Part shown: positions 1-10,223 of the stretch, one piece after another
Position numbering within the stretch: position 1 is the stretch's first letter
Layout: the number at the start of each line of letters is the position of its first letter
From: Akebia trifoliata
Taxonomy: Eukaryota > Streptophyta > Magnoliopsida > Ranunculales > Lardizabalaceae
Length of the DNA: 64,000 nucleotides
NCBI GenBank assembly: GCA_017979445.1
Contig: CM030706.1
Span: 9,596,967-9,660,966, forward strand
Direction: 5' to 3'
The notes under the pieces: generated by a model
Told to the model about the DNA's origin: nothing
What the model saw: only the letters and a program-made list of their open reading frames with translations
The model's database searches: none
Position numbers and translations under genes: made by a program

Positions 1-660
1 CCTATAAGGTCAAGTAGAGAACCTTTATCGATGGATTGGGCTTCAAAGCTTGTGTCTTTAGAGCTCCACTAGAGACTTATAAAAGCGAGCTTTCCTCAAA
101 ATTCAATTTGGTTGAGACCGTGTCTAAGCCTTTGAAGTCGGGCTCACTCGCAATTTTGAGAGTTCATTCTTTTATTTAGACCTCTGTTATTGGGGTTTTT
201 CAAGCTAGAATCGAGAGTGGGTCGTCTTCAAAAATGTTGTTTGGATGGACTTTTGGGATTACTTCTTTTTATTTTATTTTTTGATAAGTTTAACTTATTA
301 AAAAGGGGACAAGAAGTCCTCAAAGATAAAACAAGAGAAGGAAGAGAAGAAAACAAAAACAATCACTCCACCTAAATAGAAAATCTTCAAAAAAGAAGTC
401 CCTAAACTACTTAAGTAAACCTTAAATAGCTTACACAAAAAAAATAACAAACTGAGAATATTAAAAATAATGTAATGTCCAAAAAAATATATATAATAAA
501 TAAATATTGACAATGTCAACTAAGGTTGATTGAGTCAACCATTGTTGACTTTTATCAACTTGGTCAAACTTTGGTCAATCAGTTTTGATTAAGTCAAATT
601 GACCTAAGTCTGTTTTGCTAGAAAATTTTAATAAAATTAGAATTTTAAGTAGGGGACAGT
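1..660. repeat. LTR-like / retroelement debris
   Basis: No coding region is recognisable here. A TATA-like TTATAAAAG lies near position 79. The stretch around 195-225 (GGGTTTTTCAAGCTAGAATC) resembles the LTRs of the Tat element at 40-52 kb, which carry TTTTTCAAGCTAAAATCG. Positions 510-610 are packed with GTCAA/TTGAC cores in both orientations, as is the LTR-like end of the window. The most economical reading is a decayed LTR, but I cannot fix its ends. Confidence 0.3.
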
Positions 661-1125
661 TTGGAAACTGCCTTGAAAACCCATAATTGGCAGTCGTTGG
701 ATACAGGGGAAACAACGGTTTGGATTTCTAATTGAAAACAACACGAGCGAAACTACGGTTTTGAACAAGTTAATGAATTTTCAAAAAGGTCCCTCTATTT
801 TTCATTACACACACCACCTTCGAACCATTCTCTCTCACGAATCTCTCAGCAGGAAACCCTCAAAAACGGCAAGATAACTCTCTCTTCCTTGACGTGTATC
901 ACTCTACAGAAAACCTTAACCATTGAAACTTGAAACCCTAAAAACCATTGTTCGATTCGAGCTCTCTCGACTTCTCTTGATCGAAGGCTTCAAAAAACCC
1001 GAACATAGAGGTGAAAATAACACTAATTTTTTTTACCATATGAGATCCGCACTTTGACACCTGAGATTCCGTAAGCCCGATTTTTTCATCTTGCCGATCA
1101 AATTCAATAGAAAATCACCGGCGAG
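661..1125. other. Leader-like non-coding stretch
   Basis: This stretch is CT-rich with AAACCCTAAAAACC-type sequence, as in plant 5' leaders and retrotransposon leaders. It shows no long reading frame. Composition changes sharply at about 1125, where the GC-richer putative organelle insert begins. No gene can be assigned. Confidence 0.25.
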
Positions 1126-2144
1126 AAGCAAGTCTTTCATCAAAAACAAGGCATTCCACAGCTCCCCCGAAGAGGTCCCGAGGGGCTATAATTTTCTCAA
1201 GTGTGAAAGCAGAAGGTAAGAAGGAAATATATTCTTAACAAAGAGAGTGTGTGGGCTGGCACCCCCACGGTACTCTCTTTCAACCTAACGCGCTTCGGCC
1301 CTGACTCCTCCTTTCTTTTCGCCTAGCCACTACTACCTTGAAGTGAGTCCCTCCTTAACATCACGGGACTCTGAGCTTCCATATAGAAAATTGGAAATAA
1401 ACTAGTCCATATGGCTACAGCTGGAGACCAGGACTATTCTGATCGAAGCTATAGGTGCTAATCATGGTGGTGTAAAAAAGGATGAATCTATGTAGATGTC
1501 TATTTAGTGGCGAGCAGCCTCTTTTTGATCGGGCTTTCGTCCATTCTTCCACTAGCCGATCTTAATCATGATAAGGTGCACCCTCAATCGAAGGGACACT
1601 CGCAGCAGAGAGAACAATCTCATGAGTCCTCCAAGGGTAAGAATGGGGGAGCCAGTTCTAGTCGCTCCCTTCGGTGAAAGAAGCCTCTTCCTTAATGTCT
1701 CTTTATTAATGGACTATCTATCTAAAGCAACAAGCCAAGTGTACTTCCTATCAACTCAGCCTTATGAATAGTGATTTCAAGGCTACGCATACGCATGTTA
1801 GAGACAGACCAATTACCAGATCCACCCTACAAAGAACAGTTTTGTTCGCTTGTAGCTCTTAGACTAAAAGCCTTTCTGATCTACGACCACCCTCCTGTAC
1901 TCGCTTGCCCCGTTAAAGGAATTCTCTTTGATATGATATCCCGCTTCCGGCCCAAGAAGGAGTACCGGACTATCCGATAAAAATGTTGGCTAATTGATCG
2001 AAGTGGGTAGCTCCAGTAGACCCATAGATCATGGAACAATCGATAGCTTATACCTGCGGACTTTGAAGCCAATTGCCATCCTCCTTTTAAAGCATCCCGT
2101 TCTTCGATTTATGATTCATATGCATATCAAGACCGACCAAGCAA
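1126..2144. other. Probable nuclear insert of mitochondrial DNA (NUMT)
   Basis: The block is clearly richer in G and C than the DNA on either side. It has the texture of plant mitochondrial intergenic DNA, for example GCGCTTCGGCCCTGACTCC near 1290 and several short open frames (1568-1771, 1771-1980, 1994-2188) with no recognisable product. It ends where a retrotransposon gag scrap starts. I recognise no standard mitochondrial gene, so the call rests on composition and style only. A captured fragment inside a retrotransposon is the main alternative. Confidence 0.4.
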
Positions 2145-2262
2145 GGGTTAACGTTGTGTTTGGAGTTCAGTTTGAACCCAAGGCTTGAGTCCTTCAAGGA
2201 AGTCAAATAGCTTGTCCTTCTCGGACATGTCACGAATGTCAAGCTTGGGTTTGTTTGAGGGC
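2145..2262 (-). pseudogene. Ty3/gypsy gag fragment
   Basis: Read on the minus strand, this fragment encodes LDIRDMSEKDKLFDFLEGLK followed by PWVQTEL. This is the conserved core of the plant retrotransposon gag domain (family pattern: M-S-E-x-D-K-L-x-x-F-L-x-G-L-x-P-W-x-x-x-E-L). Only about 35 residues are recognisable before stop codons appear. It is a scrap of an LTR retrotransposon capsid gene and is not functional. It directly abuts the putative mitochondrial insert. Confidence 0.7.
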
Positions 2263-2304
2263 ATTCAACAGATGTAGAGCTCCCATGTGAGTCTCATCAT
2301 TATG

Positions 2305-2632
2305 TCTCTCTCTCTCTCTCTCTCTCTCAAATAATTGCGTGTTTGAGGTTTTACCGATGAATTTGGTTTAATTTTATCTATAATATTGCTGAAATTCTTT
2401 TGATTTTAGTTATAATTTTTCGATTCAAAGTCTCTCTGTCTATCTCAAGTAATTGGGTGTTTGAGGTTTTAATGATGAATTTGGCTTAATTTTGTCTATA
2501 ATATTACTGAAATTCTTTTGATTTTAGCTATAATTTTTCGATTCAAAGTCTCTTTCTCTATCTTAAGTAATTGGGTATTTGAGGTTTTACCGATGAATTT
2601 GGTATTAATTTTGTCTATAATATTGCTAAAAT
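2305..2632. repeat. 118-bp tandem repeat, about 2.7 copies, with a (TC)n start
   Basis: Three consecutive copies of a unit that begins with a TC run and contains AATTGGGTGTTTGAGGTTTT, ATGAATTTGG and TTTTTCGATTCAAAG. Copies run about 2305-2430, 2431-2548 (118 bp) and 2549-2632 (partial). The first copy opens with an expanded (TC)n run at 2305-2328. No coding potential is seen. The next 300 bases, up to 2938, hold nothing recognisable. Confidence 0.85.
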
Positions 2633-2947
2633 TATAATAATTATTAGAAAAATTCTGACAAAAATAAGGTTGTCTATCTTTTTGTTCATCAAGAAAAATG
2701 AAAAGTAGGACTTTATGAGATATGGAGGTCCTCCATTGAAATGGTATATAATTTCTCGTTTTGGAAAATCCATGGTTCCTCAAAACATGTACACATTGTG
2801 AATTTCTGGTTTCTGGTTTAAAAAAAAAGCTAGTGATAGATCAAAAGTCAAAAAAAAAAAAACAAAAAAAGTTGATTTATTCTTTTCTACAATATATAGA
2901 GAGCCTCAATGCCTTCATCTTTCTCAACCACCCCAACAATACTCATT

Positions 2948-3336
2948 GGGAACGGATCAAGGGACATGAAAAAACATATGTAAAAACAATGTAACATTAA
3001 TAAATTTTCAAAACATGGGTTAAAAGTTTTGGATTGAGCTAATTTTTTGTGAGGATGATCTGTATGATGGGAAGATCATCCGGAAAAAAAAAAAAAATCA
3101 GTCCAATATGAAATTTCTAATCCCATTAAAAGTGATTTAGAATATGGATCGTTGATTTTTTGCCAATAATTGTAAATCACTTTTGATGGATTTAGAAGTT
3201 TCAGATTGAGCTGATTTTTTGTGAGGATGATCTTCTCATCATAGTGACCATCCTCGCAAAAAATCAGCTCAATCCAAAACCGCTAACCCATATTTTGAAA
3301 AACCATTGTTTTTACATATGTCCCATGAACCGCCCC
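2948..3336. mobile_element. Foldback MITE, family A copy 1 (9-bp TSD)
   Basis: The 389-bp element is a long imperfect palindrome. Its left arm reads GGGACATG...CATATGTAAAAACAATG and its right arm reads CATTGTTTTTACATATGTCC...CCGCCCC. Within the arms, GATTTTTTGTGAGGATGATC pairs with CATCCTCGCAAAAAATCAGC. It is flanked by a perfect 9-bp direct repeat ATACTCATT at 2939-2947 and 3337-3345. A 9-bp duplication with long inverted repeats fits a non-autonomous Mutator-type foldback element. The second copy is at 21981-22393. Confidence 0.85.
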
Positions 3337-3371
3337 ATACTCATTAATTTGATTTCCTTTATTAATCCTCC

Positions 3372-3554
3372 ATGCGTGGAGAGATCAGGGATCCTTTGGT
3401 TATTAGTAGAGTTATAGGAGATGTTATTGACCCTTTTAATAGAACTCTACCTATTAGAGTCACTTATGGGACAAGAGAAGTTAACAATGGATGGGAGTTT
3501 AGACCCTCCGCTGTTGTGAACTAACCAAGAGTTGAGATTTAGTTCTATACATTA
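3372..3554 (+). pseudogene. FT-like PEBP exon 1 fragment with a nonsense codon
   Basis: Starting at the ATG at 3372, fifty codons read as the N-terminus of a FLOWERING LOCUS T-type phosphatidylethanolamine-binding protein. The recognisable blocks are [32 protein letters not shown] and RPSAVVN. At 3522-3524 the codon expected to encode Gln of the NQPRVEI motif is TAA, a single C-to-T change from CAA. PRVEI follows in frame, then a short deletion removes the GGxDLRx segment before FYTL. FYTL is where exon 1 of FT genes normally ends. No exons 2-4 were found nearby. FT-like proteins are mobile flowering signals, but this copy cannot make one. It starts 36 bp after the foldback element. Confidence 0.85.
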
Positions 3555-4062
3555 TCAGCCATGTGCACGAATATACTTGTGATTTTGATAGTTTTTTTGT
3601 TATTGGTTTAGTTGATCTGAATTTATTATTACTTCATAAAGAATTATAATTCTCACATGGATATATATCTCTGATGCACATGGTGTCTAACAAATCAAAG
3701 GTGTTTGTATAATGGTTAGTCTTCCATTGATGAATCTTTTTTATCATTCTTTTATTTATTGATTTTTCAGGAAGTTTTTTTTAAAATTTAAGTCATTTTT
3801 TGAATAAATTAAAATGATGAGATATATTAGAATAATGGTTTAGCCATGGATGAGACTTTTTGAGTTGAAGATATATATATAGCAACTCTTATATATCTTC
3901 TCTACTGTAATTATTGTTTGTGTTGAATCATACGTTATTGTCATGTTATTGTTGTTTTAAGTGTTATTGATATTAAAACATATTTGTTATAGGAATAATT
4001 ATAAGAACTCCTAAAATTTTGTGAAACCACTCACAATTGGTTTTGTTAGGTTTGCTATCGAA
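3555..4062. other. AT-rich non-coding stretch
   Basis: No coding frame, structured repeat or RNA gene is visible. There is a small ATATATATAT run near 3872-3881. The stretch could be intronic relative to either neighbour, but nothing in the sequence proves that. Confidence 0.3.
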
Positions 4063-4263
4063 ATGGGCAAGTTTTATGTTGTCTTTGTAGGAAGAAAGAC
4101 CGGTATATTTTCCACCTGGGAAGAATGTCACCAGTATGTGGATGGATATCCGTCTGCTTGTCACAAATCATTTTCATTGTACGAGGAAACCAGAAGACAC
4201 TTTATCAAAGATAGGCGTAATCGTGATATAGTTGAAGAAAAATTCCATGAAGTAGAGGATTAA
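4063..4263 (+). CDS. Small protein or exon with RNase H1 N-terminal hybrid-binding (Caulimo_VI) domain
   Basis: The ATG at 4063 opens a 66-residue frame whose first 45 residues match the RNase H1 N-terminal RNA-DNA hybrid-binding fold, also called the Caulimo_VI or viroplasmin domain. Hallmarks are KFYVVFVGRKTGIFSTW at the start, then W-E-E-C-H, V-x-G-Y, and S-F-S-L-Y-E-E. The glycine-rich turn and the FxTW segment are the family's conserved core. The rest is charged, with an imperfect EKFHEVED-type repeat that continues past the stop at 4261-4263. The catalytic RNase H domain is absent nearby, so this is either one exon or a gene fragment. A divergent second copy is at 37876-38016. The earlier in-frame GTG at 4021 is not needed as a start. 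Confidence 0.7.
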   Translation: MGKFYVVFVGRKTGIFSTWEECHQYVDGYPSACHKSFSLYEETRRHFIKDRRNRDIVEEKFHEVED

Positions 4264-4562
4264 TTCCATGACTTGAAGCAAGAATTCCATGAAGTGGAGC
4301 ATGTGGGAGCATGTGAAGTTCAAGAAAAAATCTAATTTATTCAATAGATTGCATGTAATTTGTATAATTATTTTCATATTGTCTTTGTTCATGGGTATGT
4401 ATTTTCTTTGAACTTAGTAGTTTTTATATCACATCACGAACTATCGGTGTAGCTAATTTTTCTTTTGCAAGTTTTGGAATATGAGCAGGAAAATTTGTAG
4501 TTCAACTATTTTATGTTTTGTCAGTTACCCAATACAATGTTTTGTTTCGAGCTGTCTTTTGC

Positions 4563-5048
4563 TTACTTGACATGTGTCTCGAATTTAGTCTTATACTCTT
4601 TGAATGCCATTATTGGTGATGGGTTCTGGACAATTTGCTTTCTATGCTTTTCTGGGTTCTCGGTCTGGTCTTTATGTGGATGTGTGGAGGATTGGTGGTG
4701 ATAACAGCTCAGTTGTTGCAATCTCGGTTTTATTGAGTAATTTTGAGGGAGTTTGGAATGTGGAGTGTGCTTGTACCCTTGTTGTAGAATTAGTACAGTT
4801 CCCTCGTTGGCTTTCCTGTTCGCCAAAACATGTGTTTTACCAAAGAAGGCATGATATTTTTTGATCCTATGCTGTGTGTGATCTTCATTATCGATAGAAA
4901 CAATTTTAATTTTGTTGACCTTTTGGCAGGCTACAATTTGGTCGCCTTTGGCATTTTTGGATGCATTTTGGGCTTCTTTGTCGCTAATCATGTACTGCTC
5001 AGACACGGTTTTTACATAATTGTGCACGCTTTTGGGCTGCATTGCCAC
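4563..5048 (-). CDS. Open frame of 161 codons, unrecognised
   Basis: This minus-strand frame is the longest in the window that is not built from simple or tandem repeats. The product would be rich in Lys, Gln, His and Asn and lacks an obvious membrane segment or signal peptide. Overlapping plus-strand frames are also open and hydrophobic, so the open frame may be a by-product of composition. I recognise no domain. No splice or promoter evidence was found. Treat it as a low-confidence hypothetical. Confidence 0.2.
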   Translation of the reverse strand: MAMQPKSVHNYVKTVSEQYMISDKEAQNASKNAKGDQIVACQKVNKIKIVSIDNEDHTQHRIKKYHAFFGKTHVLANRKANEGTVLILQQGYKHTPHSKLPQNYSIKPRLQQLSCYHHQSSTHPHKDQTENPEKHRKQIVQNPSPIMAFKEYKTKFETHVK

Positions 5049-5144
5049 TTAATGGAAGGAATTCTCATCCATAATTAAATTGTTGTGGGTTTGCAAGATT
5101 TTTACTGATTCAGCAATTTTTGTGCATCATTCGTGTTATGATGT

Positions 5145-5760
5145 TTGAATGTATATTGCTATTTTCATATCCAATGTATGATTTATGCAAAAGACCCTGG
5201 TTTCCTGGACCAACTGTCCATGTTTGGTCTTGGAGATTCATTAGGTGAGGCATGGATGGTAAACGGTCCAAATGTTCCACCAAACATTCAATTACTACCA
5301 GCCAAAGTTCATGTGTACAATTTGAAGGAACACTAACTATCTCTTTGAAAAATATGCACATCACGGCATAAAAACCTTCATGCCACTGGAAAGATCATAA
5401 CCATTCGGACAAGAACCTTCATATAAATTTCTGGACAGGGGGCATAACAGTCCTCCATTGATCAGATGGTTATAACCATTGGAACATTGTGGATTTTCAA
5501 TCAATGAGCAATCCAAGGGATGATGGAGCATTTGGATCTCCAAAATCAAACATGCTGACATGCAAGAGGGACATGTCACCATCTGGATATTGCGGTCCAT
5601 ACATTATCGAAGGATTAGAAGAGTTGGTAACATCATAAACATTCACTACAATTGCCTACTTCCCAGCAAGTTGCCCCAGCAAATTCTCCAGACTCAACGT
5701 CAAAGGCTCCACCAAGGCATCTGCTTATCATCAATATATCAGTCTCTTTAGATTAATTAA
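5145..5760 (+). pseudogene. Possible decayed coding region, unidentified
   Basis: Several short stretches in different plus-strand frames look protein-like, for example DPGFLDQLSMFGLGDSLGEA and VNGPNVPPN near 5190-5285, YLFEKYAHHGIKTFMPLERS near 5335-5398, and SPSGYCGPYIIEGLEELVTS near 5575-5640. They are separated by stops and frameshifts. This pattern suggests an old pseudogene, but I cannot assign a family. Confidence 0.25.
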
Positions 5761-7070
5761 ATGAGCATGACTTTTAAAGAAAGAAAAATGCACTTTGAAC
5801 CTTCTACGGTGTGTTTACTTATAATAATAATAAAATAAAATAAACCATTCTATGGAGTGTTCATTTGTATCAGTAGTTTTACTCTTTACTAGCATTAATA
5901 ATATATACTATGAAAACCTTAGAAATCATGTAGCCAAGATAAATGTGCAAGGTTCAAAGTTCTTTTCATCTCAGAATGTCCTAGCCAATATGCCATGGTT
6001 TCAGAAATTTCATGACTAGAGTAACCAGTATAATTACAAGACAATTCAAACATGCTGAGGACAAAGATACCAAGCAAGGAACCGGTATCAGCATTTAAAA
6101 GTAACTGCAAATCATGATTTCCAAGAGCCTTGGGATCAAGGCAATTAACATCACCACATTAGCTAATCATTGTCTGTTACACAATAAACCGAGATTTATA
6201 AAGTCAAAATATTTTGATATTAAATACCACAAGTCATGAGGGCTAATAATATAGCTAATCAAACAGAAAATTCCTATATGAATGCATTACTAAGATAATC
6301 ATCAATTCTCTTTAACAACAATAATCTGTCACCAAAGTTATGGCCTATTCAACTGGGAAAAAATTCAATGTAGGCATGCATACTCCTTGTTACCCGAGTT
6401 TTTCCCAAAATTTATATAAATGTGTAACTTGTAAGGAAAAATATGTTTGAAATCCGAAAACAGACCCAAAAACAACAAGAACTACAAGCTGAAAGGAAGA
6501 AAATGGCAAAAGCTAAGCTTAGAAGTGCATTAAGTGAAAGAAGACCCCTGGTGCAGTAGAAAAAAGAGACAGATCATATGGCCTTCCTCTATGTAAGAAA
6601 AGGTGAATAAGCTCAATAAAATGTTACAACCATGTAAAAGCCAAACAAGTTTAAGAGTAGTGAGAAACCGATACTGATGAATGACTGAACCATGTAATAG
6701 CAGAGTGCCCTTTCGAATCCTGCAACCCAACAAACTCTTAACGTAACATCTCTTAATGCAACCCAACAAATTCTCAAGGAAAGAAGTGCTATAAAATGGA
6801 AAAAATCACAAGATTGCAACATATCATTCAGTGAATAGTTTATATCTGGCCAAGTAATAGACAACACAAAATGTGAGGATCATTTGGACACAAGTACCAA
6901 CTAAAGAAGGTTACCATCCAATGGAAATCAAGTGAAATAACAAAAAGCTCTTCAACATCTCTATCAAAATTCTTCTCAATTTAATATACAAATAAACCAC
7001 GATTAAGAGTAGTGAGACACTTGGTTCTTCTCGCCAAGTAGTTTCCCTACATTTTCCTAAAAACATGCCT
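5761..7070. other. AT-rich non-coding stretch
   Basis: A TAATAATAATAAAATAAAATAAA run lies near 5821-5843. Apart from that I see no gene, RNA or structured repeat. Short open frames are scattered on both strands without family resemblance. Confidence 0.3.
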
Positions 7071-7087
7071 TCAAAATTGAGGAGAGA

Positions 7088-7580
7088 AACGAAGTGCAGG
7101 TACAAGCTTTCTCCAGTGGCCAACATCGTACAAGCTTTGATCCCTATCTTTTGTAGGGTATTTGTTTATCCGTGGCCAATAATTTGTTGGGTCCTGCCTA
7201 AATGTAATATCTAGTTGCTGCAACACAGTGGGATAAAGTGCGTAGATGAGAAGATTACTCAAGGATCAAGCAGTAAAAATGTATGAAATGTGGCAAATAC
7301 TATATCAGTATAAAAGTTCACATTCGTGTGATAAAATCTCACAATTCACTAAACCAGAAAAACAAGTGACATAACTCAAATTTAATCAGAAAAACAAGAT
7401 GCTCAAGTTCTTTTAAGCTGAATCCAGTCAGTCCCTTACCCATCATCCTCCTTAAGCACAATAAAATCAATAAGGTTGTGATGCCGTACTACATAAGCCT
7501 TAACCAGGATTTCTTGTTTGGGACTGATAATGTTAGTAGCACCACCACCACGCCCATATCTTGCAGCTTTCTCTTCCATA
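7088..7580 (-). CDS. Possible small two-exon gene, unrecognised product
   Basis: A minus-strand ATG at 7578-7580 starts MEEKAARYGRGGG and runs 47 residues to LKEDD, where GG|GTAAGG forms a consensus splice donor (near 7435). After an intron of about 220 bp an acceptor ATTTAG|GCAG (near 7212) restores the same frame exactly. It then reads QDPTNYWPRINKYPTKDRD and onward to a stop TGA near 7088. The model gives a basic protein of about 88 residues. The phase agreement across consensus splice sites favours a real exon pair. No domain is recognised with confidence. Confidence 0.4.
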
Positions 7581-7870
7581 TCCTAACCCCCTAAAATATA
7601 CAATTAGGAGTGATTAAATTATAATTCAAATAGGCTTTAAGATACTAATGGGTTCAATAAATGGTTTAAATTAATAGAACCTTCTTATTCAGTTGGTTGT
7701 TGTAATTCATCCGTCCATGCATGATGTTTCCCTACATCACCTGAAAAAAGGAAAAAGCAAGCATGTGATGTTCAACTCAACATAAGTGATTGACATTTAA
7801 CATCCCACTGAAATTATAATTCATACAATATCAATGTCTTAAGGAATAAATTTATCTTATAAACATGAAA

Positions 7871-9790
7871 TTACTTACCTTGGATAGATCCAATCTTTTT
7901 TTTATTAGGATTTTCAAGACAAATTCGTTTGTCATGGCCAAACTTTAAACATAATGCACATTTCCTTTTTTTCTTCTGTTGGGCCAATTCAATACTGCTC
8001 TTCAATCTACCAGGATTGAGAATCTTTTCTTGTCCCTTTTCATCTTTCTTCCTAACCTTCGTATGAGAGATATTGGGATCCAAGAGTAACACTTGGGACA
8101 ATTGAGTTTCGTTATTTGCAGACTTTCCACCTGAATCAATTGTAGGATTTGACATTACATAAGGTTGAATTTCACTAAGTTTTTTTACACATTTCATCGT
8201 AGTTATCCCGTAATAATTTGAATCTCTCAATTGAAGAAGCGGCCATACATGCTAATTTGGTATTATATTGACACAGATATTCAAGTCTCATCAGCTCAGA
8301 TTGTTCTTTCTCATCACCCATTGTAAGTGAATCCTTCACTCTGAAAGTAGGATTAGCTTTTTTCGTTCATCTTCCCAAAATAAAATGAGATGGTATAAAA
8401 TTAATGTCATAACGAAGAAAAACCTTTAGAAAATGTCGACAAAATATTCTCATAAATTCAAATTTCTTGCATTGGCACATACCCTTGTATGTTTCCAAAT
8501 TAAACTCAACCACAAACTCCTCGGGCGCACCAAACTTAATTTTCATACAATCAATTTCCACCATCTATTACTCGTTCTTCTTCAATTTTATAATTTATCA
8601 CGTTCACCCATTCATTATTGAATTTTTCAAACAAATTTCTAGTGTACACGTTTGCCGCATGCTTCAGAAGTAATTCGTTATCTTTGACGCATCGAAATTT
8701 GTGCTCTGAATGAAAATCTTCTTTTCTCTCATCACTTATATTCTTCTTCAAATCTTGTTCATGCTTAATAATAAATTCCTTAAGATTTGATCTCGAAGTA
8801 ACAAACCCATAAAAAAAATTAGTATTTTCACTACACCCCATTGTATTTATATCGGTAAAAAAAATATTACAATTATAAACAGGTACTCACGACTCTCGTA
8901 TTTGAAACAACTGCTGTAGCCATTCATTTTGTTCCAAACCATTTTCCTCAATCAGCCTTCCATCCCTTTTTGAAATCCTCTTCAGTATATGTCGACCAAA
9001 TACACTTTTGCATTTTATTCTTGAATTCAAAATTCTTAAAGTACACATGTGGTAACTTCTCGGCGAATTTCTTCTCGATGTGCCATATACAAAGACGATG
9101 ACGCGTGTTTGGAAAAATTTTGACAATCGCATTCCTCATTGTCAAATCTTGATCGATGATTATTGATTTGGATGTCGTCCTCCCATTACTTCTAGCCAGG
9201 TCTTAAACAACCATACGAAGGTCACCTCAATTTCATCTTGTAGAAGTGCACCCCCAAATTGTATAGACTGCCAGTGGTGGTTCATTCCAATAAAATGGGT
9301 GAATGACATATCATACTTGTTTGTACGATAAGTTGTATCGAATGTCACCGCATCCCCAAAAGATTGATATACCATTCGTGACCTAGCATCAATCCAAACA
9401 AAATTAGTTGCCCTCCCATCGTCATCACACTGTATTACATAAAAAAATTATGGGTTTTCAAGCTGTTTCTGTTTAAAGTACATGAGCACTAACTGTGCAT
9501 CTCCCCCTTCTAATTGCTTGTGTCTAACATTTCTCAAATGATTGTAACAATCTTTATTATCGAAATCAATCATATCACCACCAAGGATTGCTGAAACTTT
9601 ACTAACTGACAGATTTTCTCATTGAAATGCTTTAACTAAATATTTAGCTGCTTTTGGCATGTTTCTATTTGACCTCATACTCATTTTCATCCCTAGTGTA
9701 ACTACCTTGTGATTATGATTTTCTTTGAAGACCGTCACTTTCCATCGCATAGTGTATACATCATGTATAATTCACATTGTCGCCTAACAT
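7871..9790 (-). pseudogene. FAR1-RELATED SEQUENCE (FRS/FHY3) pseudogene
   Basis: Read from 9790 downward, the order is as follows. First comes the end of the FAR1 DNA-binding domain (WKVTVFKENHNHK), then the MULE-type transposase domain (FGDAVTFDTTYRTNKY, WLFKTWLEVMGGR, TMRNAIVKIFPNTRHRLCIW), and EWLQQLFQIRES. These are followed by FYGFVTSRSNLKEF, a SWIM zinc finger with CQCKKFE and CRHFLKV spacing, and a C-terminal zinc knuckle CALCLKFGHDKRIC. FRS proteins are domesticated Mutator transposases acting as plant transcription factors. This copy has in-frame stops near 9621 and 9446, a frameshift near 9170 and further breaks around 8850 and 8350. It is therefore not functional, though individual domains are well preserved. 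Most of the FAR1 zinc finger is missing. A fragment of a relative is at 15480-15732. Confidence 0.9.
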
Positions 9791-9876
9791 CCACATTTAA
9801 TAGTTAAAGTACTCCTATTTATCTTTTTCACAACTATTACCACATCTTTTACCATCTTTGGTGTGTATTTACCTTG

Positions 9877-10223
9877 ATGTGTGTTGATGTATGTGGCTCA
9901 TATTGAGTGGAACACATCTATACGGTATCTGCTAAAAACATATGTTTGCCAAGGACGAATTTTGTAGGTTGGGGGTCCAGGGGCAACACTCCCGCGGTAT
10001 GGTACAGGGGTATTATTGGAATTTTCTAATACCTATTGTACGACTAGGGTTTATTATAAATTCTTATGATGTAACCCTAATTTGACATATAGTGAAAATT
10101 CAGTTTCTCGTTTTTGTAGATGTAGGCACATCGCCAAACCACGTTAAATCTATGTGTTTATTTTTATTTCTTTCTAGTTTCTCTTTCGTATTATTCATCA
10201 TTATTGCCGCACGTAGCACAACA
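9877..10223 (+). mobile_element. Solo or partial copia-type LTR
   Basis: The segment starts TGTTGATGTATGTGGC. It carries the GGGGTCCAGGGGCAACACTC block typical of plant Ty1/copia LTRs, a TATA-like TTATAAATT near 10054, the TAGATGTAGGCACATCGCC motif with CCACGTTAAATCT, and an end ...GCACAACA. No TGGTATCAGAGC-type primer site or pol sequence follows, so it appears to be a solo LTR. I could not confirm a 5-bp target duplication. Confidence 0.65.

Noticed and set aside
7088..7212. A possible phloem protein 2-like motif (LDITFRQDPTNYW) in the second exon.
   Set aside because: The LDITFR part lies before the splice acceptor that preserves frame, and the rest of the domain is absent.
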